Part shown: one piece after another, positions 8,277 to 17,348 of the stretch
Layout of the letters: each line of letters starts with the position of its first letter
How positions within the stretch are numbered: the stretch's first letter is position 1
NCBI GenBank assembly: GCA_027071355.1
Contig: JALSUJ010000461.1
Coordinates: 1-64,000, forward strand
Direction of reading: 5' to 3'
DNA: 64,000 nucleotides
Source of the DNA: Gammaproteobacteria bacterium
Lineage (GTDB): Bacteria; Pseudomonadota; Gammaproteobacteria; GRL18
Program-made: the position numbers and the translations under genes
Notes under the pieces: model-generated
What the model was told of the DNA's origin: nothing
The model's input: the letters and a program-made list of their open reading frames with translations, nothing else
The model's database searches: none

Positions 8277-9697
8277 GGCTGTTCCTTCTGGAAAGCAGGC
8301 AAATCTGTCGGGCTGGATTTGATATCCGGTAATGCTAGTAAGGTCTGAAGTGCGATACGATTTTCCCACTGTGTTTGTTGCAGTGAGATCTGTTCGAGAC
8401 GTTTACTGACCCATGTGGATTCCATATTCAGGAAGGTAAGGGCATCAATATCACCCTGGCGATAGGCGCGTCGTGCACGTTCAACCAGAGCTTTTAAGCG
8501 GGGCAGATAAGCCTGTAAATTGACCCGTTGTTGCTCAATGATATTTTGCAATTCCAGCAGGCGATCGACATCCGTTTGTGTTTGTGCAAGCCTCGCCTGA
8601 TATTCCTCAAACAATTGCCTGCGCGTTGCCCGCTCAATGGTGATGGCTCCACGGTTGCCGTTAAACAAAGGAAGATTAAGGCCGATATTAAATCCGCTGG
8701 TATAAATATTGCCTGTATCCCGTGCTCGACTAATACCGATACTGAATGACGGGAACTGAGCCAGAATAGCAGCCCGAACTCTCTCCTCCTGTGCCTGATA
8801 ACCGGCTTTTAGAGCCAGAAGATCCGGTCGAATTTCGGGCAGCTTTCTGAGCTGTGTCTCAATAGTGGCTTGATCAAATACAGGTTCGGCAGGCAGTTTA
8901 GTCAGCGTAATCACCGCGCCGGATTTAAGACCCAATATATGATTGAGATCGTGACGCGTTTGATTATGTTGCTGTTCAAGTTGCGTGATCTGAGAAAGAC
9001 TATCTATCAGAGCAGTAAGATCTGTTCCATTGACATCAAGGGTTACATTACCTTCCATCAGGCCTTTTTCAGAGTGTTGATAACGATTCTGGTAAAGGCT
9101 GCGCATTTTTTGTAGCAGGGAAAGGCGCAGGTTTTCCAGCTGCAAACGGACGGCTAGCGAACGCGCTTGCTGAATCACCTGCCATTCCTGCCATAACAGC
9201 TCCAGTTGCACTTTTGTATGTGCGCCCTGTTCAGCATTAATCCGTGCCTGACGCGTAATCAGTGGCGTAATGTCATATCCCAGTCCAAGCCCACGGGCAT
9301 TAACAAGGCCCGCAGTATTACCTGTAGGATGGTCAATACTGGTTGAGAGCTGAGGATCAGGTAACAGGCCAGCAGAAAATGCCTGTGCACCGGCCACCTC
9401 AAGTTGAGCTCGTTTGGCTTTGAGATCGGGATTCGCGAGCACCGCAAGTATGGCCACTTCGGTCAGATCCAGTCCATCGGACGGATTAATTTTATGAGAA
9501 CCCTTTTCAGCATCGAGAGACTTATTGACCTGGGTTGTCAGTATATCCAGATCATTTATCAGTAGATCCTGTTCTAGCAAAGGTTTGGCCTGGTAGCTTG
9601 CACAGCCCCCGAGCAATGTGACGGTGGTTAATACAGGAAACAACCTATGCCATAAAACTCCTCGGTATGTTTGTCCTAACATATCTGTCTCAGTCAT
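8273..9697 (-). CDS. TolC-like outer-membrane efflux lipoprotein
   Basis: This 474-residue outer-membrane factor starts with a signal peptide ending in a lipobox (VTLLGGCASYQ; acylated Cys about residue 32). It then shows the two OEP repeats: ANPDLKAKRAQLEVAGAQ...GLLPDPQL for the first and IRPDLLALKAGYQAQEERV...QFPSFSIGIS for the second, with long helical coiled-coil stretches and an LPLFNGNRG turn. It would form the exit duct for the adjacent RND pump. A second in-frame ATG at 9682 is an alternative start. It follows the PepSY gene by 44 bases that hold a perfect stem-loop. Confidence 0.9.
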   Translation of the reverse strand: MTETDMLGQTYRGVLWHRLFPVLTTVTLLGGCASYQAKPLLEQDLLINDLDILTTQVNKSLDAEKGSHKINPSDGLDLTEVAILAVLANPDLKAKRAQLEVAGAQAFSAGLLPDPQLSTSIDHPTGNTAGLVNARGLGLGYDITPLITRQARINAEQGAHTKVQLELLWQEWQVIQQARSLAVRLQLENLRLSLLQKMRSLYQNRYQHSEKGLMEGNVTLDVNGTDLTALIDSLSQITQLEQQHNQTRHDLNHILGLKSGAVITLTKLPAEPVFDQATIETQLRKLPEIRPDLLALKAGYQAQEERVRAAILAQFPSFSIGISRARDTGNIYTSGFNIGLNLPLFNGNRGAITIERATRRQLFEEYQARLAQTQTDVDRLLELQNIIEQQRVNLQAYLPRLKALVERARRAYRQGDIDALTFLNMESTWVSKRLEQISLQQTQWENRIALQTLLALPDIKSSPTDLPAFQKEQP

Positions 9698-9711
9698 ATT
9701 TAATTAGATAA

Positions 9712-9731
9712 GGTGTTAATGCGTTAACACC
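9712..9731. promoter_or_regulatory. intercistronic stem-loop between PepSY and TolC-like genes
   Basis: GGTGTTAA, a TGCG loop and TTAACACC form a perfect 8-bp hairpin between the PepSY stop and the TolC-like start. There is no run of T after it on the coding strand, so full rho-independent termination is unlikely. An mRNA processing or stability element that lets PepSY be made in excess is possible. Confidence 0.5.
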
Positions 9732-9741
9732 CCAATCAGGT

Positions 9742-10242
9742 TTAATTGTGATTCTGGTGCTCATCCTGATCATTATCTTCCCAGAACTTCCAGTTGAAAT
9801 GCTTATCTTCATTATCGTCCTCATGATCTTCGTCACCCTCTTCATCACTCACTTCGGCAGCTAGCAGGTATCCATTTCCCGCATCTATCATAAGTTCTGT
9901 TTCCTTACCCTTTGTTGTAATGAGTTCTACCTCCCACACCAGAAAACCATTCTCGTTATCCAGTCTGGTTTCGATAACTTTACCGGGCAGGGCTCGAATA
10001 GCGATAGTGGCCGCTTCACCCGAACTAATGCTGGCCAGTCCAGCTATTGTGTGGTCATTGGCACCCTTAATTTTGATAGAGCCTGACTGTACTTCATCAG
10101 GGATGTTCTCCATGACGAGAATATCTTCTACGACTATGCCTTTAAAAGCCTTGGCGTTATTGCTGTCCGCTAATGCCGCTAGACTAATGCCTAACATGCT
10201 GATGATTGCAATCGATGTCAGCGCTGGTTTTAATGTACTCAT
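9742..10242 (-). CDS. periplasmic PepSY-domain protein with acidic tail
   Basis: The 166-residue exported protein has a signal peptide ending SLAALADS. A repeated-fold region with GKVIETRLDNENGFLVWEVE and ELMIDAGNGYLLAAE is typical of PepSY-like domains, followed by a very acidic, His-containing tail (EEGDEDHEDDNEDKHF, ending DQDEHQNHN). PepSY proteins are often found beside two-component-controlled efflux or protease genes. The Asp/Glu/His tail could bind divalent metal, but that is inference. It is first in the leftward RND operon and lies about 90 bp downstream of a CTTAC-like box. Confidence 0.75.
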   Translation of the reverse strand: MSTLKPALTSIAIISMLGISLAALADSNNAKAFKGIVVEDILVMENIPDEVQSGSIKIKGANDHTIAGLASISSGEAATIAIRALPGKVIETRLDNENGFLVWEVELITTKGKETELMIDAGNGYLLAAEVSDEEGDEDHEDDNEDKHFNWKFWEDNDQDEHQNHN

Positions 10243-10332
10243 AATTTTCTCCAGTTTAATTTAGATTCAAACGTCCTAATAACGTTGGAGAAAATTCTGA
10301 CATAGTCTACCTTGCCAACAGCTATCCTGAAC

Positions 10333-10348
10333 ATTACCGAATTGTAAG
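10333..10348. promoter_or_regulatory. TTAC-N6-GTAA box upstream of the PepSY/RND operon
   Basis: ATTAC, CGAATT, then GTAAG repeats the layout of the 1383 box with one mismatch in the left half, 91-106 bp upstream of the PepSY start. A further ACCTTGCCAA half-like sequence near 10309 also resembles the 12590 site. Probable target of the window's response regulator (inference). Confidence 0.45.
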
Positions 10349-10364
10349 GATTTAAAATTATCCA

Positions 10365-12518
10365 TTACTGTTTATTGTATGGCGTATTTGTATCGCTGTT
10401 ATTTTTCATATTGTCCTGAGTCTTTAGCTCAACAAGCTGTATCTGCCCACGGCTGAAAAATGAATTTCCTGTCAGGGTCTGGCCAACGATTGATGGGAGA
10501 TAGGGGGAAAGCCGTGTGTTTTTCAGCAGGTTTGCTGCCCGAAATGATGCAACAACAGCATTGCGACTAGCATCAAGATCAGGGTCAATAGTACGCATAA
10601 CACCCCAGTGAACGCCATCAAATGTTTTTGCAATGGCAACAAAAATTCTGCCCTGATGTGTTGCATAAGGCGTTTCCCAGATTTGTACAGTCAAAGCATG
10701 TTTACCACCCGGTGTTTCAAGCGCTTTTTCAAATGCAAGCGTATTAATCTGATTGTTCCAGAAAGCAGGTGCAAGGGGTGCATATGGACTGACCTCGCCT
10801 GATTGCAAAACAGTAAGCAGATTCTGAATATCAGCTTGCTGCGGTTTATACCAGCCTGATTTTTGAAAAGCTTTTTGCAGGTTGGTTTTATCCCGAGCAA
10901 TAAAAATGATACCCAGGGGCTGCTGTTTCTGGCCGAAGGCGGTTTCGCTATAGGCGGGCGCATGTGATCTAAGAAAGAGGGCGGGGCTGCCTTTGATTTT
11001 CTGTATTTTGACCTGCGCTGGTTTTGCAAAACGTGGCTGATATTGGGATGCAAAACTCAGATAAATGATAATAGCTACTGCAACCAGACCCCAGGAAATT
11101 CGTTGAGCAACGGACCGGTTATTATCCGGCAACTTCACAGTCTTGCTGTTTAACCATTCACTTAAACTGATGCCAATAATAAGCCACAGGGCACCAATCA
11201 GATAGCCACCCAGCACATCACTTAAATAATGAACGCCCAGCATAATACGGCTGAGCCCGATAAGTAGAATTAAAACCAGGCAGGCAAAAAATAAATTCAC
11301 CCGATGTTTCCATGTATCCGAGCTACGGATAAGGATATAAGCCAGAAAACCGTAAAAGGCAACGGCAATGGTGGCATGACCACTGGGAAAGGAGTAGGAA
11401 TTTTCGAGCAGAACCGCTTCCACCGGACGTGGACGATGAAAGGCGATTTTACCCAGTGTTGTAAACACAATACTGCCTGATACTGCGGTCAGCAGACCGG
11501 CAATAAACTGCTGCCGTTGCACCAGCCAGAGAATAGTCATGCTTATCAGTGTAAAGGCAATAATCAGCTGCCATGCACCGAGTTCAGTCATCCAGATAAA
11601 GAATTGTACTGTTTCGGCTGTGCGTAACATTGCGATAAGCTGAGCCAGGCTATGATCAACTGCAACAAGGGGATCTCTGGAAATCAGATCTTCAACAATT
11701 CCGCCAAACAGGGCCAGCACATATAAAAAGGCAAGACTCAATAAAGTCAGTGGCAAACCGCTGAAATGCTGTTTATTGAGGCGCACGGTAAGAAAGCTAA
11801 ATAGGCGAGGGTGGTCTTGAATCAACCGGGTAACGTCCGAATTGTTAGCGATAGCAGTTCTGATCGAATGCCAGACGGAGTTCAGGAAGTGCAGCCATTG
11901 TTGTCCATAACGGAATATAAAATGCCTGAGCCACAAAAGCAGCAGGGACAGAACGAATAATATTGCCAGTAGCAGGCCCATACGCGAAAGCCATAGCTGT
12001 GCAAGATTTATGGAGCGCGCAAATAGATAGCCTGCCCCCAGCCATTCAAGCCCCCAGCCAGTTGCCCCCAGCACATTCCAGAACATAAATGCCGGGCGGC
12101 GCATCTTAACGGTACCGGCCACGAACGGGATCAGCTCCTTGATACCGGGAACAAAGCGGCCGAGGAAAATGCTTCTTGCACCATGTCTGTCCAGGAAATC
12201 CTGGGTATTTTCTATGTGTTTCGTTTTTATAAACCCAGCACCATCATGTATCCAGTGCTGACCGTAATGTTTACCAAGCCAGTAATTCAGATTGTCGCCG
12301 ATAATCGCACCGGCAATGGCAAAATAGAGCAAGCTGGCAAAATCAATATGTCCACTGGCAGAAAAAGCACCCAGCAAGAGTAGCAGTGTTGATCCCGGTA
12401 TAAATAATCCAATGAGAAAAGTGGTTTCTACCAGTGCAGCAAAAAAGGCAATCCAGTAACTGAATTCCTGAAAATGCTGGATGACTGGAAAGATGAAGTG
12501 AGTGATTGAGTCGGTCAT
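10365..12518 (-). CDS. DedA - PAP2 - LssY three-domain membrane protein
   Basis: This 717-residue fusion has three parts. Residues 1-200 are a DedA/SNARE-associated domain (FLGRFVPGIKELIPFVAGTV, several TM helices). Residues about 240-470 are a PAP2 lipid phosphatase domain with KIAFHRPRP, SFPSGHATIA and SRIMLGVHYLSDVLGG. Residues about 495-700 are a soluble LssY C-terminal domain (GWYKPQQADIQNLL, then FDGVHWGVMRTIDPDLDASR). DedA proteins flip undecaprenyl phosphate or phospholipids and PAP2 dephosphorylates polyprenyl or lipid pyrophosphates, so a combined carrier-lipid recycling role is plausible. The gene is transcribed away from the second RND operon and shares its 159-bp promoter region. 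Confidence 0.9.
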   Translation of the reverse strand: MTDSITHFIFPVIQHFQEFSYWIAFFAALVETTFLIGLFIPGSTLLLLLGAFSASGHIDFASLLYFAIAGAIIGDNLNYWLGKHYGQHWIHDGAGFIKTKHIENTQDFLDRHGARSIFLGRFVPGIKELIPFVAGTVKMRRPAFMFWNVLGATGWGLEWLGAGYLFARSINLAQLWLSRMGLLLAILFVLSLLLLWLRHFIFRYGQQWLHFLNSVWHSIRTAIANNSDVTRLIQDHPRLFSFLTVRLNKQHFSGLPLTLLSLAFLYVLALFGGIVEDLISRDPLVAVDHSLAQLIAMLRTAETVQFFIWMTELGAWQLIIAFTLISMTILWLVQRQQFIAGLLTAVSGSIVFTTLGKIAFHRPRPVEAVLLENSYSFPSGHATIAVAFYGFLAYILIRSSDTWKHRVNLFFACLVLILLIGLSRIMLGVHYLSDVLGGYLIGALWLIIGISLSEWLNSKTVKLPDNNRSVAQRISWGLVAVAIIIYLSFASQYQPRFAKPAQVKIQKIKGSPALFLRSHAPAYSETAFGQKQQPLGIIFIARDKTNLQKAFQKSGWYKPQQADIQNLLTVLQSGEVSPYAPLAPAFWNNQINTLAFEKALETPGGKHALTVQIWETPYATHQGRIFVAIAKTFDGVHWGVMRTIDPDLDASRNAVVASFRAANLLKNTRLSPYLPSIVGQTLTGNSFFSRGQIQLVELKTQDNMKNNSDTNTPYNKQ

Positions 12519-12589
12519 GTCATGATAGTCAGCGGCCAGAATCCTATGAAGAAAAATAGTAACAGGATGACCCGGCAGGGTCTGCTAAC

Positions 12590-12605
12590 CTTGCCAAATG
12601 GTAAG
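12590..12605. promoter_or_regulatory. CTTGC-N6-GTAAG box between DedA fusion and second RND operon
   Basis: CTTGC, CAAATG, GTAAG, flanked by further matching C/G, gives CCTTGC-N6-GTAAGG. It differs from the 1383 box at one base. It lies between divergent genes starting at 12518 (leftward) and 12678 (rightward) and so could serve both. Confidence 0.45.
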
Positions 12606-12677
12606 GAAAAAATAACACCATGACGTTGATAATAACAGACAGCTTAAAGCTCAATTATCCAAAGGCTATGAAAAAGA

Positions 12678-13751
12678 ATGCTAAAACAACTAATACTTTT
12701 GGTTTGCCTGCTGCCATCCCTAAGCGATGCAAAAGAACCGATCACGGCGGTTGCGGGCACCTGGCAACCGACCTCAACAGCTTTCGCCCGGGTCAGTGCT
12801 CGCCAACAAGCGGTGCTCGGCCTGCCATTTGCCGCGCGCATTATTGCGCTGAATGTCGAACCCGGTGCAAGAGTAGCAGCAGACGATGAGCTGGCACGCT
12901 TCGATGCACCATTACTCAGGCAACATCTGGCGGCTTGGCAGCAGGCGTTGCTGGAAGTTCGACTGTCGCAGAAACGTTTACAGGTACTGCGGGAAAGTGA
13001 GTCCCAGCACGCCATTACCCGGCGGGAGCTGATGGCTGGTGAGCAGGCTGCTGCACAGGCGCAGGGCAGGTCACGCATGAGCTGGGAAATACTGGCGGCG
13101 GATCTGGATCTGCTGCATATCAAGGGTGATGCAACAGAGCTTGAGGCGCGAATTAACAAAGAAGGCTTGCCCTCTGTGGCGCGCTCGCTTGGTAGTCTGC
13201 GGGCACCTTTTACCGGTATTGTAACTGAGCGCCGGGTTGCCTTGGGTGAGCAGGTTGAGGCGACCAGACCAGTGTTCGAACTGGAGGCGCTGGAACAGGT
13301 ATACTTGGATGTAGGTGTAGCCCATTCGGCACTGCCAATCTGGAAAAAAGGTAAAACACACTGGCATGTCGAATCGGCAACGGGATCACTCAAGTCGCTG
13401 GATGGCACCCCTTTATATGATGCGCAGTCGGGTCTCTGGCTATTACGCTACCAGGCGGAAAATCCGCAGCGACTGCTGCGCGATGGGGCCTGGATTGAAG
13501 TTGAACATATAGGTATGCCTGTAGCGGTGGTCTGGGTGCCTGCATCTGCCGTGGTGGCCCGCAATGGAAAAACCTGGTGTATCGTTAAGAATGGTGATCA
13601 GTTTAAACCCGTTGAGGTAGAAGTTGGTGCAGCTGTTAATGGACGTGTACCGGTGCTTTCAGGTATTGCTGGCGGCGACAGGGTGGTGACCAGCGGTGCT
13701 TACGAGCTGCTTTACCGCGACCTTAAAGAACTGATCAAGTTTGTAGATTAA
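12678..13751 (+). CDS. RND efflux periplasmic adaptor, second system
   Basis: The 357-residue membrane-fusion protein has a signal peptide (MLKQLILLVCLLPSLSDAKE), a lipoyl half (IIALNVEPGARVAADDELAR), a helical hairpin around 75-150, a second lipoyl half (LRAPFTGIVTERRVALGEQV) and a C-terminal domain ending GDRVVTSGAYELLYRDLKEL. It pairs with the RND permease 12 bases downstream. No outer-membrane factor is encoded here, so it probably borrows the TolC-like protein of the first operon or another cell-wide TolC. Confidence 0.9.
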   Translation: MLKQLILLVCLLPSLSDAKEPITAVAGTWQPTSTAFARVSARQQAVLGLPFAARIIALNVEPGARVAADDELARFDAPLLRQHLAAWQQALLEVRLSQKRLQVLRESESQHAITRRELMAGEQAAAQAQGRSRMSWEILAADLDLLHIKGDATELEARINKEGLPSVARSLGSLRAPFTGIVTERRVALGEQVEATRPVFELEALEQVYLDVGVAHSALPIWKKGKTHWHVESATGSLKSLDGTPLYDAQSGLWLLRYQAENPQRLLRDGAWIEVEHIGMPVAVVWVPASAVVARNGKTWCIVKNGDQFKPVEVEVGAAVNGRVPVLSGIAGGDRVVTSGAYELLYRDLKELIKFVD

Positions 13752-13763
13752 GGAGTAGCCGAT

Positions 13764-16700
13764 ATGCTCAAACTGCTCCTTCGTCACCCCATTGCCGTTA
13801 TTCTGGGTAGTCTTTTGCTCGGTCTGGGCGGACTTGCCAGTCTGCACGAATTACCGGTAGACCTGTTTCCACGTCTGGATTATCCGCTCATCAATGTTAT
13901 TACCCATTACCCTGCGGGTACCGCGGAAGATATGGAGCAACTGGTTACCCGGCCCATCGAAAATGCGATGCTGGGGCTAACCAGTCTGCGCCGGGTACGC
14001 TCAACGTCGGCACCGGGATTTTCTCAGGTCACGGTAGAATTTACCTGGGGTGTGGACGTATTGCAGGCTCGCCAGCTGGTTAGTAATCGGCTGGCAAGTG
14101 TCAATCTGCCTGCAGCTGCTAGACCGGAGATGGAGAATATCGGTACCTCGCTGGCCATGCTATCAACTTATACCTTAAGTGGTGGTGACCCAGTGGCAAG
14201 CCGTGCTTTTGTCCAGTATCAGTTAGCCCCGCAATTGGCCGCTTTGCCCGGCATCTCCCGGGTGCAGGTAATGGGAGGAGGTGAAGCCGCCTGGCGTATT
14301 GATCTGGACCCACTGCGTCTCAAGCGCCATCGAGTGTCAGCCCAGACCATTGCTGCGGCAGTGAAAGCATCGAATATACTGGATACCGGCGGTTATCTGG
14401 AAAGTCATGGGCGTGATTTATTGATTCGTACCGAAGGGCGCTTGATGACCCTGGATGAGCTGAAACAGGTTACTGTGGGCTATGGTCAGGACCATCAGCC
14501 CCTGCGTCTGGATGATGTTGCAGATGTGTATGCCGGTAGCAAACCACAGCGCTATGTCGTTTCCAGTAATCGTCTTCCGGCAGTCGCCTTTACTATCCAG
14601 AAACAACCCGGTGCCAGCACACTGGCTGTCTCACAGGAAGTGGACAAGGCGCTCAGGCAGCTGAAACTGCCGGCTGATACTCATCTGGAAAAATTTTATG
14701 ATCAGGCGGAAATTATTGGTCTGGCCTACCGCAATATGCGCAACAATCTACTCACCGGTGCATTCCTGGCTATTATTGCCGTGATCTGGGTTTTGGGGCG
14801 TAACCGCGCCAGCCTGGTGATTGCCATCGGTTTTCCGCTGGTGGTACTGGCCACATTTGCTGCCATGGGGATATTTGATCTTGGCTTAAATCTTATGACC
14901 CTAGGGGCATTAACCGTGGCCATTGGGCTGATTGATGATGATGCTGTCGTGGTCATGGAAAATATTGAGCGTCATCGCACACTGGGAAAGTCATCTTTGA
15001 ATGCGGCACTGGATGGTACTCGAGAAGTCCTTGCAGCGGATATTGCCGGAACCCTGACCGTGCTGGCCGCTTTTGTACCACTGGTTCTGGTGAGCGGCCT
15101 GGCGGGTCGTCTGTTTCAACCTTTCGGCCTGACTTTTGGTTTTATTTTACTGTTCTCCCTGATAACCTCATTAACTCTGATACCTCTGGCTTCTGTCTAC
15201 TGGGCTCCGCGGCAACAGCTTAAAACACTTTATATAACTGGAGGAGCACGCTGGATCAACTTTTTAGGTGAGTGGAATCTGAGTCTGCTAGACAGCCTGC
15301 TACACCACCGAGTCAAGGCCCTATTCGTCACAGTCTTATTGCTTGTGCTGAGCCTTGCATTGTTGATCTTTAATCCCGCACGACTACTGCCTTTACTAGA
15401 TGAAGGCAGTTTGCTATTAAGTTATCAGTTAGCCCCTGGGACTTCGTTATCTGAAAGCAATCGTGTCGGTGATACGCTGGAAAAACAGCTGCTGGCTATG
15501 CCTGCTGTTAAAGCTGTTTTTCGCCGTACTGGCTCCCCCGAATCATCCTTCTATATCGAAGGCCCGGATGAAGGGGAGCTGGTGGTTAGACTGGATAAAA
15601 AAAAGGCACCTGATCCATTGGTAGTGAAGGCAGATATCGACAGCCTGTTATCGGAAACACCTGGTGTTATTGGCCGGGTCAACGAGCCAACTACCGAGAA
15701 ACTGGATGAATCTTTTTCCGGACTGCCGACCCTGTTCGGTATTACGCTCTATGCCAATGATTTACAACAGCTCTATGCGGCAGCGTCCAGTGTGGAAGCC
15801 GCTGCAAATAAGGTGGAAGGGCTCACGAATATTGTCAACAATACAAAAATACCGGTGGATCAGATACGCATAAGCATCGATCGGAGGGCACTGGCTCGCT
15901 TTGATGTGAGTGCAGAAACCGTGGCTCAGGCTGTGCGCACCGCCATGCAGGGTGAAAGTATCAGCCAAGTCGTTATTAAGCAGCAACCCGTTGATATTAT
16001 TCTGCGTTATGGCAATGTTCGACGTGATAGTCTTGATGCGCTTAAACAGGTACAGGTGGCTGTACCCACAGGTCGTCTGATTCCTTTATCTCAGCTCACC
16101 CATATCGAGACTCTGTCGAGCTACCCGACCATTGAGCATCAGCGTGGACTGCGAGCATTAACACTAACAGCCGAAATCGATGGCAATCCCTATACCGTTA
16201 TGCATCGCCTAGATCAAACATTGACCAAGCTGAATTTACCTGAAACTGTACAGTGGGGCTACACCGGTGAATATGGTCAGTTACTAAAAACAGGCGGACA
16301 GGTACTGTGGGTGTTGCTGGCTTCAGCTCTGCTAGTGTACGGCATTATCGCTATACAGCTCGGCAATCTGCTGGATCCTGCCGTAGTGCTGACCAAGCTG
16401 CCACTGGATTTTATGGGCGCTGCGCTGGCGCTGTTTATCACCCGACAACATCTTGATCTCACTGTGGCTATCGGCTTCATTACCCTCATTGGAGTCGCAA
16501 CCAACAATGGCATTATGTTGCTCACTTTCACCCGAAACTTCCGTCGTCAGGGAATGGATGCAGTGGCGGCTGTGCGTGAGGCGGTTCGTCTACGCACTCG
16601 CCCCATGCTGTTAACTCATCTTACTACGCTGTTGGCTTTGATCCCTGCAGCTCTGGGTCTGGGAGAGGGGCCGCAACTTTTGCAGCCATTGGGTATTATG

Positions 16701-16820
16701 CTATTTGGTGGACTTACAGCAGGGACGCTGCTGACCCTTAACCTGTTGCCTGTAATCTATGTTGTAACGGAGCCATGGCGACACGGTCCACATGAAAAGA
16801 CAAATGAAAGACTGGCATAA
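13764..16820 (+). CDS. RND efflux pump permease, second system
   Basis: The 1018-residue RND permease is preceded by AGGAG. It has an N-terminal TM, two large periplasmic loops (about 40-330 and 550-850) and two TM bundles. The TM4 proton-relay motif reads GLIDDDAVVVMENIERH, with Asp replacing the usual Val before the conserved DD pair, giving three consecutive aspartates. The second loop begins LLPLLDEGSLLLSYQLAPGT, close to CzcA/HAE3-like pumps. It forms a two-gene operon with the adaptor and divides from the DedA fusion at a promoter with the shared box. The substrate is not deducible. Confidence 0.92.
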   Translation: MLKLLLRHPIAVILGSLLLGLGGLASLHELPVDLFPRLDYPLINVITHYPAGTAEDMEQLVTRPIENAMLGLTSLRRVRSTSAPGFSQVTVEFTWGVDVLQARQLVSNRLASVNLPAAARPEMENIGTSLAMLSTYTLSGGDPVASRAFVQYQLAPQLAALPGISRVQVMGGGEAAWRIDLDPLRLKRHRVSAQTIAAAVKASNILDTGGYLESHGRDLLIRTEGRLMTLDELKQVTVGYGQDHQPLRLDDVADVYAGSKPQRYVVSSNRLPAVAFTIQKQPGASTLAVSQEVDKALRQLKLPADTHLEKFYDQAEIIGLAYRNMRNNLLTGAFLAIIAVIWVLGRNRASLVIAIGFPLVVLATFAAMGIFDLGLNLMTLGALTVAIGLIDDDAVVVMENIERHRTLGKSSLNAALDGTREVLAADIAGTLTVLAAFVPLVLVSGLAGRLFQPFGLTFGFILLFSLITSLTLIPLASVYWAPRQQLKTLYITGGARWINFLGEWNLSLLDSLLHHRVKALFVTVLLLVLSLALLIFNPARLLPLLDEGSLLLSYQLAPGTSLSESNRVGDTLEKQLLAMPAVKAVFRRTGSPESSFYIEGPDEGELVVRLDKKKAPDPLVVKADIDSLLSETPGVIGRVNEPTTEKLDESFSGLPTLFGITLYANDLQQLYAAASSVEAAANKVEGLTNIVNNTKIPVDQIRISIDRRALARFDVSAETVAQAVRTAMQGESISQVVIKQQPVDIILRYGNVRRDSLDALKQVQVAVPTGRLIPLSQLTHIETLSSYPTIEHQRGLRALTLTAEIDGNPYTVMHRLDQTLTKLNLPETVQWGYTGEYGQLLKTGGQVLWVLLASALLVYGIIAIQLGNLLDPAVVLTKLPLDFMGAALALFITRQHLDLTVAIGFITLIGVATNNGIMLLTFTRNFRRQGMDAVAAVREAVRLRTRPMLLTHLTTLLALIPAALGLGEGPQLLQPLGIMLFGGLTAGTLLTLNLLPVIYVVTEPWRHGPHEKTNERLA

Positions 16821-16849
16821 ATCTGCATTACATGTTGCCTGATCGATTA

Positions 16850-17105
16850 AGCATTTAATAAGCGGAACGTTAAAAAAACTCCGTTAAAGTTTCCCCTAAA
16901 TCCGAATCGCTCATTTGTCCTGCAACAATGAAAACTGTTCACGTAAAGACAATAGCTGGGCAAAATCCACTTTTTAGAGGCTTCCTGAATTACCAGAAAG
17001 ACTACTTTTTTTACTGCATCATCCATTGAAAATAATTTATGTTTTTTTAATGGCTTTGCGAACCACGCTTGCATTTGATGGCGTAATTACAAGTAAGTAT
17101 TGTAA
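16850..17105 (-). pseudogene. decayed IS256-family transposase C-terminal fragment
   Basis: Read leftward, the region gives an interrupted version of the transposase C-terminus. It runs from a degraded YTTNAIES-like stretch near 17105-17075 to KKHKLFSMDDAVKKVVFLVI and QEASKKW (17050-16965), followed by out-of-frame remnants. This matches the family segment leading to KKWTMPIQNW. An open frame of 75 codons exists (17074-16847) but its second half is not family-like, so it is a fossil. Its orientation is opposite to the fragment at 930-1350, so both point into the efflux block. The rest of the 16821-17348 gap holds only the repeat at 17131. Confidence 0.6.
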
Positions 17106-17130
17106 TGTAAGCGAAGCCAATAATTTACAA

Positions 17131-17311
17131 GTATGCATAATATGTATTAAGTAAAACTAATATACCGTCTTGAGGCGATTCCTATTTTGCATAGGAATGA
17201 ATGGAAGAGGGTAGGGGAATGAACATTTGGATTACGTTTCATACCCACACTAACCGTACGCTACAAATTATCATCTATTTTTTGAAAAAAACAAGTTTTT
17301 TTTATTTAACT
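17131..17311 (+). repeat. ~170 bp direct repeat, copy A
   Basis: This segment aligns nearly base for base with 46506-46673 in the same orientation. Long identical runs include GCATAATATGTATTAAGTAA, AGGGGAATGAACATT, CCCACACTAACCGTAC and CAAATTATCATCTATTTTTT. Both copies keep a small hairpin although its bases differ (here TTCCTAT...ATAGGAA). Copy A has an extra T after AACATT that changes the reading frame of the short ORF present in copy B. It may be a mobile or recombinogenic repeat, or duplicated 5' sequence of a lost gene. Confidence 0.85.
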
Positions 17312-17348
17312 AGGCTGAAAAATATCAATCAATTTTTCAAAGAAAGAT

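Noticed and set aside
12644-13408. 254-codon leftward ORF opposite the RND adaptor
   Set aside because: Ser/Cys/Arg-rich shadow of the adaptor gene, which has clear lipoyl and hairpin motifs in the forward frame.
16847-17074. 75-codon ORF as a real gene
   Set aside because: Only its first half matches the IS256-family transposase, and the rest is out of frame, so it was recorded as a fossil.
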